From Halocaridina rubra (lineage: Eukaryota > Arthropoda > Malacostraca > Decapoda > Atyidae): a stretch of DNA of 64,000 nt. Shown here piece by piece: positions 1 through 53,602 of this stretch; the stretch's first letter is position 1; each line of letters begins with the position of its first letter. Made by a program: the position numbers and the translations under genes. The notes below the pieces were generated by a model. That model was given only the letters and a program-made list of their open reading frames with translations. It was not told the DNA's origin and did no database searches. Location: contig JAXCGZ010007579.1 of assembly GCA_037179515.1 (NCBI GenBank), positions 1-64,000 on the forward strand, read 5' to 3'.

Positions 1-2573
1 CTTAGCCAACCTAATCTCTCAAACAGGGGAGTCACGTGATCATGTTTATGCACCCCCCCTATGGCAACTCTTGCAGCAAAATTCTGGAGCCTTTTCACTC
101 GTAACATCTGGGTCTTAGTCGTGGAACCCCAAACACTTAGACAGTAGTTGAGAATACTTAAAATCAATGTTTTTACTACAATTACCCTACAATCAGGCTC
201 GAATCTTTCATAGACTCTGTTCAAGTAAATAAGGGTCCCGTTCACTTTTTTATGTAGTTCATCGATATGAAAATTAAATGTCATGGTACTGTCCATAATA
301 ACTCCTAGATTTTTAACCTTATTAGATGGGAAGAGTGAAACATTGTTGAAATTTATACTGATGTTCTCAGGAATGCGGGACAGGTATTGATTTGATCCAA
401 AAATAACGAATTTAGTTTTATTTTCGTTCAGTAAAAGACCATTACTGTTAAAATAACTTTTGGCACAGTTTAATATATCTTCAGCCCTTTTTAAGATTTC
501 AGGAATTCTATCAATGTCACCAGTAAGCATAATCTGGGTGTCATCAGCATACATAACAAGTAGGCAATCTCTTATAAATTGAGGTAAATCATTAACATAT
601 ATTAAGAAAAGCAGAGGACCCAAAATTGAACCCTGAGGAACGCCAAAACTGATATCTAAAGAAGAAGAGAGAGTCGAGCCCATTCGAACTGATTGAATTC
701 GATCTTTCAGATAATTTTCGAACCAAAATGAGTCAACATGAACTTTGGAAAGTTTTCTCATTAGAATTTGATGGTGTACACTGTCAAATGCTTTAGACAA
801 ATCTAACAATAATAAAAGTGATATTTTCTTATTTTCAATATTACTATAAATTTTATCAGTAATTTTAAGTAGGGCCGTCTCGGTCGAAAGTTTAGGCCGA
901 AAACCGTGTTGTTCTTCACATAATAGACAATTTGATTCAAGGAAATTTATTAACTGGGTGGCAACTACCTTCTCAAGTATTTTAGACAGAATGCTGAGAA
1001 GAGAGATTGGCCTATAATTTTCAACATTATTAGTATCTCCACTCTTAAAAACGGGGATGATATAGGGATGCTTCCAGAGGTTAGGATAACTGCCTGTAAC
1101 AATGGATGTATTTACAATGACTAAAATGAGAAATACTGTAACTGGCAATGAGTCAATTAGGAAGCGAAGTTGTATCCCATCGGAACCACAAGAGTTTGTT
1201 GGTTTGAGGTTCTTTATGATAAGAATAAGTGTGACTAAATCGATTGGGTGCGGTCTAAAATTATTGATAATACTTCTTTCAGCTGGAGGCTGGCAATTAT
1301 GTGGTTGATTAATAATCAAGTCATTATTATCTTGGGACTTTTCATATGTGGACTTACCTATTTCAGCAAAATACTTATTAAAATCATTCACTCGCTTTTC
1401 CACATTATCACTGAGAAGGTCAGAATTTTCTAAGATTTCCTTATTTGCAGGAATTATTCTTTTTATAACATTCCAAGTTCCTTTGATATTTCCCTTATAC
1501 TTGGAAAATTCTTCCCTGAAATGATTTTTCTTCTTTTCGGACAACATTGTTTTAGTAAGGTTTCTTTCTCTTCTATAGGCTCTTTCCATCTCGGAGTTTT
1601 GTCTATCAGATTTAAATTGCCTTAGGAGGTCATCTCTCTTTTTCATTTGCTCTTTTAACTGAGAGTCAATCCACGGGGCAGGAGGGCGTGTCATGACTTT
1701 GGTTGTAAGAGGGGCACATTCATTTAAACATCTCGTAAAAACATCAGTAAAAGTAGAAACTTGATAATTTACACAATCTGTAGTTAGTATTGAATTTAAA
1801 ATGTTGTATTCATTAAGAAGAGTGTCGCAGAAACAATTTTGAGAATAATTCTCAAGAGATCGGAAAGTTTTAACAATTGGCGGTCTCTTTTCCTTCCTGA
1901 CATTAACTGTAGCTATTAGAAGCTCGTGGTCTCCTACAGGACAAGGTAAGACATCGTGGTGAACTATAAAACTAGGTGTATTGGTAATTATAAGATCAAT
2001 TAGGCTGGAGGAATTAGCGGTGGTACGGGTTGCTTTATTCACAAGCTGATTTAAGTGGAGGGATTGAATTAATTTCCCCATTTTATTATTAGGAAGAAGG
2101 AGATTATCATTGAAGTCGCCTATAATAATGAGAGGTTTGCTCCTCAAACAGACCGACCGAAATACCTCGGAGATGTAATCAAAGGTGTCGTTGAGTGCAT
2201 GTGGGTGTCTATATACACATCCCAGGATGAATGAAGGGGATTTCCTACTCTGAACAGTCAACCAAATGTCTTCGAGATGAGGAGGTCGCTCGACTTCAGG
2301 GGTCTTTAATAGGGAGACCGTTAGATGATTTCTTACATACACCCCCACACCCCCACCCCTACCGCCATCAAATCGATAAAAAGAATACTCAGGTATAGCA
2401 ACAAAACCAGACTGCATATTTGCTTGGAGCCAAGTTTCACAAACACACATTATATCCACGTTATTTTCTCTGATCATTAGTGCAATATTTTCGAAATTAC
2501 CCAAAAGTGATTGTGCATTGATGTGTTGTATGTTTATGAACTGTTTCAATAAGCCTGTATTACAATGTGATTG
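1..2573 (-). CDS. LINE-A ORF2: APE endonuclease and reverse transcriptase (runs off left edge)
   Basis: I translated the minus strand from just after the ORF1 stop and found one open frame to the window edge (about 858 codons) with no stop. An APE-type endonuclease comes first: an HINAQSL motif at about 2525-2502, ETWL, then IIIGDFND at about 2129-2106. The reverse transcriptase follows, with YRPISLLS, LLDLSKAFDSVHH, GVPQGSILGPLLF and the catalytic YADDTQIML (YADD at 551-540), then a thumb with NLGVIMD. The protein would nick target DNA and prime cDNA from LINE RNA. The domain style fits the CR1/L2 group of the Jockey superfamily. The first in-frame ATG (2477-2475) lies after the conserved endonuclease Asn, so translation must enter from ORF1. 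The intact frame suggests a young copy. Confidence 0.9.
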
Positions 2574-2576
2574 CTA
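2568..2576 (-). promoter_or_regulatory. candidate stop-codon readthrough site UAG CAA UCA
   Basis: The ORF1 stop and the next two codons read TAG CAA TCA on the minus strand. This fits the type I readthrough consensus UAG-CAR-YYA defined on tobamovirus RNA. The same frame stays open for more than 850 codons and encodes ORF2. Function is inferred from the motif and the frame arrangement. Confidence 0.6.
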
Positions 2577-4076
2577 TATATTTAAGGGACATAATCTTGT
2601 TTTATGGCCATGTTCACGGCAGTGACCACATTTAAGTCTATAGTTAAACCAACAGTGGGAAAGATCATGGTTTATTTCCCCACAGTTTGAACAGGGCTGT
2701 CGACGACTGTAGAGCTGCTGCAATTTCTCCCTCTCCCGGGGACGCTGGGGGTAGCGCCGTGGTTGGTCGAGATCATAGAGACTGTGATTCATCCCCGAGT
2801 CTCGTCTCCATCCTCGAATACCAGGTGGGATTTGACGATTCTGATGACGAAAATCCCGGGTATGACGTCCATCCGAATGCTGTTGAGGATCCCTTCTAGA
2901 ATGCTGATCGTTGCTACTTTCTTGAGAGGCGTTTCTGATTTCATTATTTTTTCTTATTGAGGGGAGCTGGCGATGCCGGTCGTAGTTTCTGTTCCTGTAT
3001 GTGTTATTTTGATTGTCGTTATTGGCCGTGACCGGTCGTTGTTGCCGCTGCAATACAGAAGCATATGTAGTAGGTATGGTTTGGTATATGATTTCTTCCC
3101 AGTTGTTGCTTAGTTTGAAGAATGGGCATTGCTTAGCAATTATGTTCAATAACCTGATGACGCCAAATCTGTTGAGAGCATCCCCCTTATCATTTACATC
3201 ATAACACATCCGATCAACGTCGCCGGTACCAAGCCTGAACTGCAGATTAGTCTTGATAACTGAAACCCCATTGGTCTCACTCCAAGTTGCTAGTTGATTA
3301 TTGAAATAGTTGATCTTTTCATCGAACTCTTCGACTCTAAGGACAGGTGCTACTTCACATATGTGTATGCTCATCTCCTCGTTCACCTCCTTGAGATCGG
3401 TTATGAGAGAGCCCAATCTATCAAGGATATCCACAGGCTGAGATCCATTAAGGATGTCTTGAATACCGCAGTATAAGATGCAATATTTGGGAGCCCATCG
3501 AAGTTTCTCTGAGACCCAACAATTTATGAGATCTATATTAGCTCCTTTTAAAGTTTGAACGGAGCATTGTTGGTTCAAGTCTGACATATGGACAGGGGAG
3601 AGGTTTGTGTCACCCAGAAGCAGGCTTCCCTCAGGTAGGGGCCGGGTAGGGGTTACACCCTGCTGTTCCGGTGTCGTCTGCTGTGAGTTGTATGTTCCCT
3701 GAAGTAACCCGACTTGTTCTTCCAGTGAAGAGACACGATCATTTAACTTGTTGATTGTGATATTTGCAGCTTTCATAAGTTCACTGAGTTTATCGATAAC
3801 AAGATCTCTGACTTTTATTCTCTCTCTCATCTCTTCAATGTCTCTCATTTCCTCTTGAGGAGCTAATTCACAGTTATCAACATTACTCTCTGAATCGTTT
3901 GTTAGTGACGATCTATGCTTTTCAAGAATCATATCAATGAGTTTATCTTTCGTGTGCCAGACCCTTGTGATACCTATTTCCCGACAGTGATTTTGTAATT
4001 CAATTTTTGTATAATTATCATTGAGGAATTCCCAAGTAGGGTTTTCCAAAGACACTAGGTTTTCAATAGAAGACAT
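2574..4076 (-). CDS. LINE-A ORF1: esterase-like RNA-binding protein with two zinc knuckles
   Basis: The frame opens at 4100, but the second Met at 4076 (MSSIENLVSLEN) is the more likely start. Numbered from 4100: residues 26-60 look SAP-like (tentative); about 88-135 is a coiled coil; about 158-325 resembles the SGNH/GDSL esterase domain known from CR1-type ORF1 proteins. The active-site blocks are altered: GDT at 163-165 for GDS, GIQD at 212-215 for GxND, and DALN at 307-310 where DxxHLN is usual. A basic, Asn/Arg/Gln-rich stretch follows. Two CCHC knuckles end the protein (CSNCGEINHDLSHC and CGHCREHGHKTRLC, both C-x2-C-x4-H-x4-C). Expected role: binding LINE RNA and chaperoning it in the particle. 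It ends in TAG at 2576-2574, with ORF2 in the same frame right after. Confidence 0.88.
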   Translation of the reverse strand: MSSIENLVSLENPTWEFLNDNYTKIELQNHCREIGITRVWHTKDKLIDMILEKHRSSLTNDSESNVDNCELAPQEEMRDIEEMRERIKVRDLVIDKLSELMKAANITINKLNDRVSSLEEQVGLLQGTYNSQQTTPEQQGVTPTRPLPEGSLLLGDTNLSPVHMSDLNQQCSVQTLKGANIDLINCWVSEKLRWAPKYCILYCGIQDILNGSQPVDILDRLGSLITDLKEVNEEMSIHICEVAPVLRVEEFDEKINYFNNQLATWSETNGVSVIKTNLQFRLGTGDVDRMCYDVNDKGDALNRFGVIRLLNIIAKQCPFFKLSNNWEEIIYQTIPTTYASVLQRQQRPVTANNDNQNNTYRNRNYDRHRQLPSIRKNNEIRNASQESSNDQHSRRDPQQHSDGRHTRDFRHQNRQIPPGIRGWRRDSGMNHSLYDLDQPRRYPQRPREREKLQQLYSRRQPCSNCGEINHDLSHCWFNYRLKCGHCREHGHKTRLCPLNI

Positions 4077-4148
4077 TATAATATGAAAAATACAAAACAC
4101 TAAGATTAAAATACTTTTGCCACTGGCAGCGCTTGTAGATGTTCTTAC

Positions 4149-4160
4149 TGCGCATGCGCA
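4149..4160. promoter_or_regulatory. NRF1-type palindrome in LINE-A leader
   Basis: The sequence TGCGCATGCGCA is a perfect match to the palindromic NRF1-type motif and lies about 75 bp upstream of the likely ORF1 start. LINE promoters are internal to the 5' leader, so this is a good position for a promoter element. The role is inferred. Confidence 0.4.
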
Positions 4161-4373
4161 GAATTTGAAAAAAATTAAATGTGAGCCCTTTACGGGAAAA
4201 TTTGATTATCTTAACTTAAAATAAGACTAAGTTCATAAATTCAAAAACTTAAGAGACACATTTTCATTGTTCTAAAACACTTCACAGGGTCACAGAGGTA
4301 CATAAAATACACAAAGGCAGTTTAGAAAACACGAAAAACCATGAAAATATCAGGAACGTAAACAAACATGCTT

Positions 4374-4375
<2 letters not shown>

Positions 4376-4437
<62 letters not shown>
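4376..4437. repeat. (GA)n microsatellite
   Basis: About 30 uninterrupted GA units. Confidence 0.95.
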
Positions 4438-4438
<1 letters not shown>

Positions 4439-4472
4439 ATACTTTATTTCCATTTCAATACAATGGGTATTC

Positions 4473-4474
<2 letters not shown>

Positions 4475-4533
<59 letters not shown>

Positions 4534-4549
4534 TGTGTGTGTGTGTGTC
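4475..4549. repeat. (GA)n followed by (GT)n
   Basis: About 28 GA units followed by a short GT run. Confidence 0.95.
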
Positions 4550-4560
4550 CAACTTTAAGT

Positions 4561-4628
4561 CCCCAGCTCCAACCTGTATATGTTAAGCCCCATTTGCATG
4601 GGGATTAACAGTGTCACATAAAACTGCA
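4561..4628 (+). repeat. tRNA-derived SINE-1, body fragment
   Basis: It contains the shared body words CCAGCTCCAACCTGTAT and GGGGATTAACAGTGTCACAT found in seven other copies in the window. The tRNA-like head is missing here. Confidence 0.65.
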
Positions 4629-5139
4629 AACAAACTAAAAGTATCAAAATAGGAATCATAACAGGAACAAAAACTAAGTGACCTTAAAATGCATTGAATA
4701 CAACCAACTAAAATAGTTTAATAATAACAAAGCCGCTTAATCTTAGAATGAAATTTCTCATGTGGATGTAATATTACTATTGATTCAATAAAGGTTGGAA
4801 AAAATATAACAATTGTTTATCAGCAGGTCACCAACACTGACAGGCCTTGGAATGTGAAGTTTTCATTGCCTAGTGTATATATGACAAAACAAGAAAAACA
4901 GGAAGTGACTGCTGGACTATCTATATACAGAGCAGCTTTAAAGATGTTGTTAACATTACTCCTACAGGAGGTAACAATTTCCGCTTCGTAACTTGCAGAA
5001 TTTGGATTACTGGGAGTGTTTCTTTTCATCCAGCTCTGCTTTGTCTTACAATACTAGCACCAATACATCACTCCAGCACAGTATCGCTTAATAATCCCAG
5101 CTAAGTGAAATGTTTCATGAACGAATTTGAATGTCTTAC

Positions 5140-44386
<39,247 letters not shown>

Positions 44387-46640
44387 CTGTAAAGAAAATT
44401 ATCATATACAGGGAGGAAAAAAGGAATATAATTCATATGTTCCTTATTCTCTTAACTTCTAGTGAAAATACAAGCCAGAACAAGCATATTCATTACATGA
44501 AGTGAATATTTCAAAACTGAAGGCAGAGCAGTGTTGTCAAAATTGTCATATGGAACTGTCAAGAATCTACCGGACTGGACTTCAAAACCCTCAAGACAAA
44601 AAGTAAAGCCATACAGTTTTTTGCAAGATTTCTATTCATTCTATATATATAACATAAATCCAACATACTGGCAACACTGATGCAGACTGAAGTTGAGGAA
44701 TCACAACTACTATTGTGCATTGATAATGATTTTATCATACAAGAAATGTAATTAATATTGTTACACTTGTGAAGTTCAAGCCCATAATTACCTCCAGTAT
44801 GTCTATATTTATACCGTAATTCCTTACTTCGTCAATTCTAACTACAGTACCTATTTAATGAAATGTTGATAAACGTTCAATAATGAGTTCCAAATTCAAC
44901 GAAATAGTTTCAATTATGTAATATTCCTTTTCCATCACTGTTATGGCTGTTTCCTTCCAAACACATCCGAAGTTTGATATCAGTCAAGCACCTCTCCTTT
45001 CATCTCTTATGTATCAATCAGCTCTGCATCAATATTCTCAATTTGGGAGATTTTCAACTTCATCTAGCATATGAAGCAGAAATCTTGGTGGAAAATTAGG
45101 TGCACTCAATCATGTTATCGAATGTTCCACTTAAATACATACTATGTATTAGTTTTGAAATGGTCATTCTATGTGAAAGATGCTCTCCTGTTCCCACAGG
45201 AGTTCTTACTAGATTTTTCAAGAACAAAAAATATAGCCTACGTTACTTGATTTCTATGGCAACCCTTCCTTCTAAATGATTGCATTACTATTTCTTTAAC
45301 ATATTAATAAAATATCTCTCGGGACATGCAAACTGATCAATACTATAATGAACACTTGATGTACTTCAATCTCAGAGCAAGTGCTTGTATTCAAAATTTG
45401 TTTTTCAGTTAGGTTAGGTTCCACAAACCTAACCTTACTTAATCTAATTTCAAAAGTTTTAGTTTTTATAAATATCTACATCAACCTCAATTCCAAATTA
45501 GGCAGATGTCTTTTGCCTCGAGCCCATATTAAGCCTTCCTTCAGCTACAGTTCTTTTTCTATGCCTATATCAACACCAAATATTCTTGGATATTTGTTAC
45601 ACATATCTTATTATTCCTTCACATCTGACAAGTCACAACACTCCCCATATATGTTTCTCATTATTTTTATTTTCTTCATACTCAGGCCCGATGAGGGAAA
45701 TTTTTTTTCTTTTTTGCCCGTCCTGGTGTCACAAGCACCTGCAAATCCCATTAGATGTCATTTCTGGGATTGATCCTTGTGAAGGTGATCATAATCCTAA
45801 GTTACAGTGGTTTGATTAGGTTACACTAAAATGTGATTTTTCTCATACTTTTCTGTAAAAATATAATCGATTTTGATAACCATATCCAACAGATATAAGG
45901 GAATATTGCTATCTACAAAACTGCTCATTTACAACGAAAATCGATCATACCACATAAAAAGCCTTATAATATCCAATTTCACCGTACAAATTAGCCATGA
46001 GTTTCAGCTTCATAATTATAAGGTTGAAGAGAGACAAAAGTATCAATATAGATGTAGTGAAGGTAATTATGTATCCAAACCTCACAAATTACTATTATCA
46101 TGAGCCAAGCAACAAGTCCAGCTGGAATAAGTCAAAGACTATATATATAGTTTGTTTAAAATGAATTCATACGAATCTGCACTTAATTTTCTTCAGAATA
46201 CGCCTTTAGTGGTAGGTGTCGAGGGCCTGTTCCCCAAAATTTGGGTAGGATCACCAACTGCACAGTAGGTCAAGTTTGGAGGTATATTACTGTATATGCT
46301 TGTTCAGCTAAAAAAATCCAGATTGAAACATTCATTCCTACTAAGTTAAGTTTTTACAATTTCACCCATCTCTCTTTGGAAGTGGAAGTCATGTTTTTTT
46401 ATTCATTCTGATATGTTTTGAAAGAATTTGATCTTCGAACCCGTAGGAAATAACTTAACTTATAATACTAAGACTTACTTAAACAAAATTATATAATCAG
46501 AGATGAGACGGGTGTAATAGTAAAAAAAAAAAAATAAATACCCTCATTACTATTATGTAAGGGGGCAAGTTTTTCTCCAAAACGGTTCTTTAAATTTATT
46601 TCTGAAATTCCAGTAAAAATAAGGATATTCATTTTGAATT
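44387..46640. other. CDC7 5' intron, no other gene seen
   Basis: If exon 1 is real this is intron sequence. It holds one R180 copy (45560-45738) and the small repeat at about 46100-46143. Nothing else was recognised. Confidence 0.45.
45560..45738 (+). repeat. R180 dispersed repeat
   Basis: It shares AATATTCTTGGATATTTGTT, CAGGCCCGATGAGGG and CGTCCTGGTGTCACAAGCA. Confidence 0.6.
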
Positions 46641-46770
<130 letters not shown>

Positions 46771-47338
46771 TTGAATTCGGCATATATAAATACTTACTGT
46801 TTTCTAACTAGTGACCCAAGGTAGCTAACCTAACCAAATATAGCCTAATATTATATCAAAACTGCTGAAAACATATAAAACTTGTAGAAAACCATGATGT
46901 TTAATGCTAAATCATGGGTGTAAAAGTACACATACACCTAGACAACGGTGTACTTGGGGAAAATAATCAATTATAGGCTTTATATATTTGGGCCTTAATA
47001 GGCCACAGCTATTTAACAGAAAAAAAAAATACAAAGCTGGAGTATGATTCCATATTTGGCGCCATTTCTCTTGATATTATTCACAATGACCCTGTGAAAG
47101 CCCAAGCTGTTCTCACAGATGGAAGACACTAAAATCTTACCTGGGAATAGATATTTACAAGCACAACACCATCCTTTCTATTTAAAATACATGAATAATA
47201 CAAATGCCACAATAAACAAATGCTTTGATCACTTCTCGAGCTAGTCCGCGACGTCACATTCCAATGATGCTTCCTCTCTGAGTGAGAGAGAGAGACACCC
47301 TTTGTATCGGCGTCTCAATATAATATTGATAATTATTG

Positions 47339-47339
<1 letters not shown>

Positions 47340-47396
<57 letters not shown>
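47340..47396. repeat. (ATT)n
   Basis: About 19 ATT units just before a (TA)n array. Confidence 0.95.
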
Positions 47397-47397
<1 letters not shown>

Positions 47398-47402
47398 TTG
47401 TT

Positions 47403-47582
<180 letters not shown>

Positions 47583-47676
47583 CTATTTCACGAGAAACAT
47601 GTGAATATTGTAAATGTGAATGGTTATGGCCACGTAGGAAATCAAAATTTCTTTCAGTTTCCTTGCGTAGCCAAAC

Positions 47677-48285
<609 letters not shown>

Positions 48286-48350
<65 letters not shown>
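48286..48350. repeat. (TA)n array
   Basis: About 65 bp. Confidence 0.95.
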
Positions 48351-48352
<2 letters not shown>

Positions 48353-48355
48353 GTT

Positions 48356-49430
48356 CGCAGTCCTCATAAGAAGGTGGCCGAGTCAAAGCACACATTCACC
48401 AAAAGTTAATACACCTTCATCACTCCTCTTGGCTTCTTGGGGATAAAGGACTGCCAAAATCCTCCACCACCTTGCTTGGGTCTTCCACGGGGTAAGTGGG
48501 TAAGATTTATTTGTCATGAGGCTCGATAGCCTAAGCTGGTTTACACCCACCCCTTCATCTCATGGCAGTCCCCCACACCTACCCATCCCAATTGACTGTT
48601 GGCGAGTGTGAGTATCCCTTTGGCCCATAGCACCCAAAATAATTTTATGTCATGTCACTCCTGTTTCTTGTAGTTTCTTTTCTGCTCCATTTATATACCA
48701 CATGCATCCAATGCTTTTTTCACCCATCCATCTCATTCTGGGTCTTCCTTTCGGCCATACTCCTCTTACTTTGGCTCTCCTTAATTTTTTTACTAGCTGC
48801 TCATTTATTCTCTCCATATGTCCAAACTATTTCAACGCTCTCTGGTCTAACTTATCTGACATCCTTTTTGACAACACCCGCTCTCCACCTCTCTTTTCCA
48901 TTTCTCAGTTTATCATTATTCTCAAACACCTTATCTCCATATCATTAAACTTTTTCTTTTCATCCTCACTTCCAATCCAATCCTCTGCTCCATATAATGC
49001 TGTCAGCACAATCACTCCTTCATATCCTTTTTTTTTCATTCGTTCATAAATACCTGTTCCTCATCACACATATCTTCCCACTTAGACATTTACTTGCTAC
49101 CTTCAGTCTGTGACTCACCTCCACATCCACTCATCCATTCACTGCTACAAATACTTAAAACTCTCAACCCTCACAATCTGCCAACATTATTAACACTCCT
49201 CGTGCATCTCATGACTTTACTTTAATCAGCTTTCACCTGAACTCACGCAGTCGCTCTTATCATTTTTTACTAACTCATGTAAAACTCTTGACGATATTCA
49301 AAGAACTTCCTCTTATTCCATACTCGTACAATTGCAAGACTCCACAACACCTATCAAACTTGTCAGACGACTTCTCCAAGTTCATTGAGTACAAGTGTGT
49401 GCCCTTACCTTTCTCCAGGAACTTTGCACT
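48356..49430 (-). pseudogene. decayed LINE-C copy
   Basis: The minus strand gives SMNLEKSSDKFDRCCGVLQL and YEYGIRGSSLNIVKSFT, which match the LINE pattern DLEKAYDRVDR and YGVGGKLL..VKSFY. Stops and shifts abound. The 3' side matches the copy at 14540. Confidence 0.6.
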
Positions 49431-49704
49431 AATAATATAGTAATATTGTTTTATATCATCTGAAGTTAAGGATTCATTGAGCAATACCGTTTCTTTTCCT
49501 TTTCTAGTCGAATACCAATAATAATCAACTATTAATACACTAAAGAATAACATCAAATATGAAATATTGAGATTTCTTACAATCTATCAAGCTAAGTATC
49601 ATGATTTTCTGGCCTTCATTTTCAGTGTATCATACCCTACTAATTTAAAACCAGTTAATACACCAATCTTGTTTTTCAAGACTCAAGTGTAGGGAAGAAC
49701 TTAC

Positions 49705-49800
49705 CTGATTGTGTTCATGAGAAAGATTCCTGGTGCTCGAAACTCCCGTCTCCGTGTCGGTTTCATATTTTAACCTTAGAACTATGAATGCATTTAGCAT
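49705..49800 (-). CDS. CDC7: possible CDC7 exon 1 (alternative N-terminus or 5' UTR)
   Basis: A clean donor CAG|GTAAGTT ends this stretch. ATG at 49800 follows an in-frame TAA and gives 32 codons starting MLNAFIVLRLKYETDTETGV. Spliced to the acceptor at 44387 it stays in frame through ATT AGT CAA to the Met of exon 2. It may be coding, or may simply be leader with the real start at 44377. A second donor-like GTAAGTAT near 49863 could belong to an alternative leader. Confidence 0.45.
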
Positions 49801-49862
49801 TTACAGTTTCCTCACTCACCCAATTCCAATTACTAACTATTTGTAATTAAAAAAATACTTAC

Positions 49863-52601
<2,739 letters not shown>

Positions 52602-52842
52602 TTACCCCAGTTATTCGCGCTTCCTGGTTCGCTTTCTCACTCTATCGCGTTTTTGGGGGGATAAATTATTACTTTATTTCATGGGTATATCCAAAAATAT
52701 TAAAATATAAAAAAAAAAATTCTCAGTATTTTCATTTTTTTTTTATTGAAAAAAACATATTTCATTATCTAATTGATAAAAAAAAATTATTTCCCAGCCT
52801 ACGAATAATAAAACAGTAAAAAATAGTAAAAAACATAAATGT

Positions 52843-53602
52843 AGATAGATAGATAGATACGTTTATTGACCACCTCTTTTGAAAAGTACAGTATAATCTT
52901 TACAAAAGGAATATTTGGTCCAAATTACAGTGAATAAATACAATAGATTTTGTACAATCATCAAATAAGTAGATGAATTTTAAATTAATATACATTGTAC
53001 TAATAACTGAATGATATACGTACGTATATCATAAAGACTATACACGCAACTGCTTCTCTTAAATTTTTACTTGTGTTTTTGAGTGACTAAGTGCTTAGTG
53101 GAAAACTTTACCATAATTTCTGTAAATCTGAAATCCTGCAGAGTATTGTGAGTACAAAACTTATATTTGTTGTATGACGAGACTGTCCAAAATATTAAAG
53201 GAAAAAAATTGAGAACATTTTCGTGAGGGGAGAGAGAAGCTGCTGTCCAGTTCTGCCTTGAAGGAAATTTAGAAGAGTTGCCAGAGGTGAGGCCATCACA
53301 TCACATTACCTAATTTTTTGTGTAAACTGGGGAAAGCTCTTAAGCCGTTTACCTGATCCTGTGGTTTCATATATTGTTAAAATCAGTATCCTTCCCATCT
53401 ATATTAACTTGTTAGTTAGTTTGATACACGAAATAATTGAATAATTAAAAAAAAAAAATACCAAATATCCACCTGTCAACAGTACTGAGTTAAGTTGCCA
53501 AGTAGTACAGCTGTCTTATTTTCTTCATTTTTTTGCTTTTCTTTTAGCTTTCTCTTTTACTATTTTTTTATTTTGTATATATATTGAGTTAAATGTAAAG
53601 TC
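52843..53602 (-). repeat. probable LINE-E 3' fragment plus unassigned sequence
   Basis: The minus strand ends GGTGGTCAATAAACGTATC followed by TATC repeats, the look of a LINE 3' tail. The rest up to 53602 is not recognised. Confidence 0.4.

Larger units (their letters stand above)
1..4370 (-). mobile_element. LINE-A, CR1/L2-like non-LTR retrotransposon (3' end outside window)
   Basis: The element reads right to left: a 5' leader of roughly 270 bp or less, ORF1 and ORF2. I could not define the exact 5' end; the (GA)n at 4376 is the nearest plausible boundary. It sits downstream of the last CDC7 exon seen here and in the same orientation, so it probably lies in a CDC7 intron or just beyond the gene. 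No disabling mutation was seen in either frame. Confidence 0.8.

Noticed and set aside
4820..5029. Frame after exon 13 (MKRNTPSNPNSASYEAEIVT) as the last CDC7 exon
   Set aside because: It shows none of the expected LLDKLLDLNP or helix I residues and no acceptor in the right phase.
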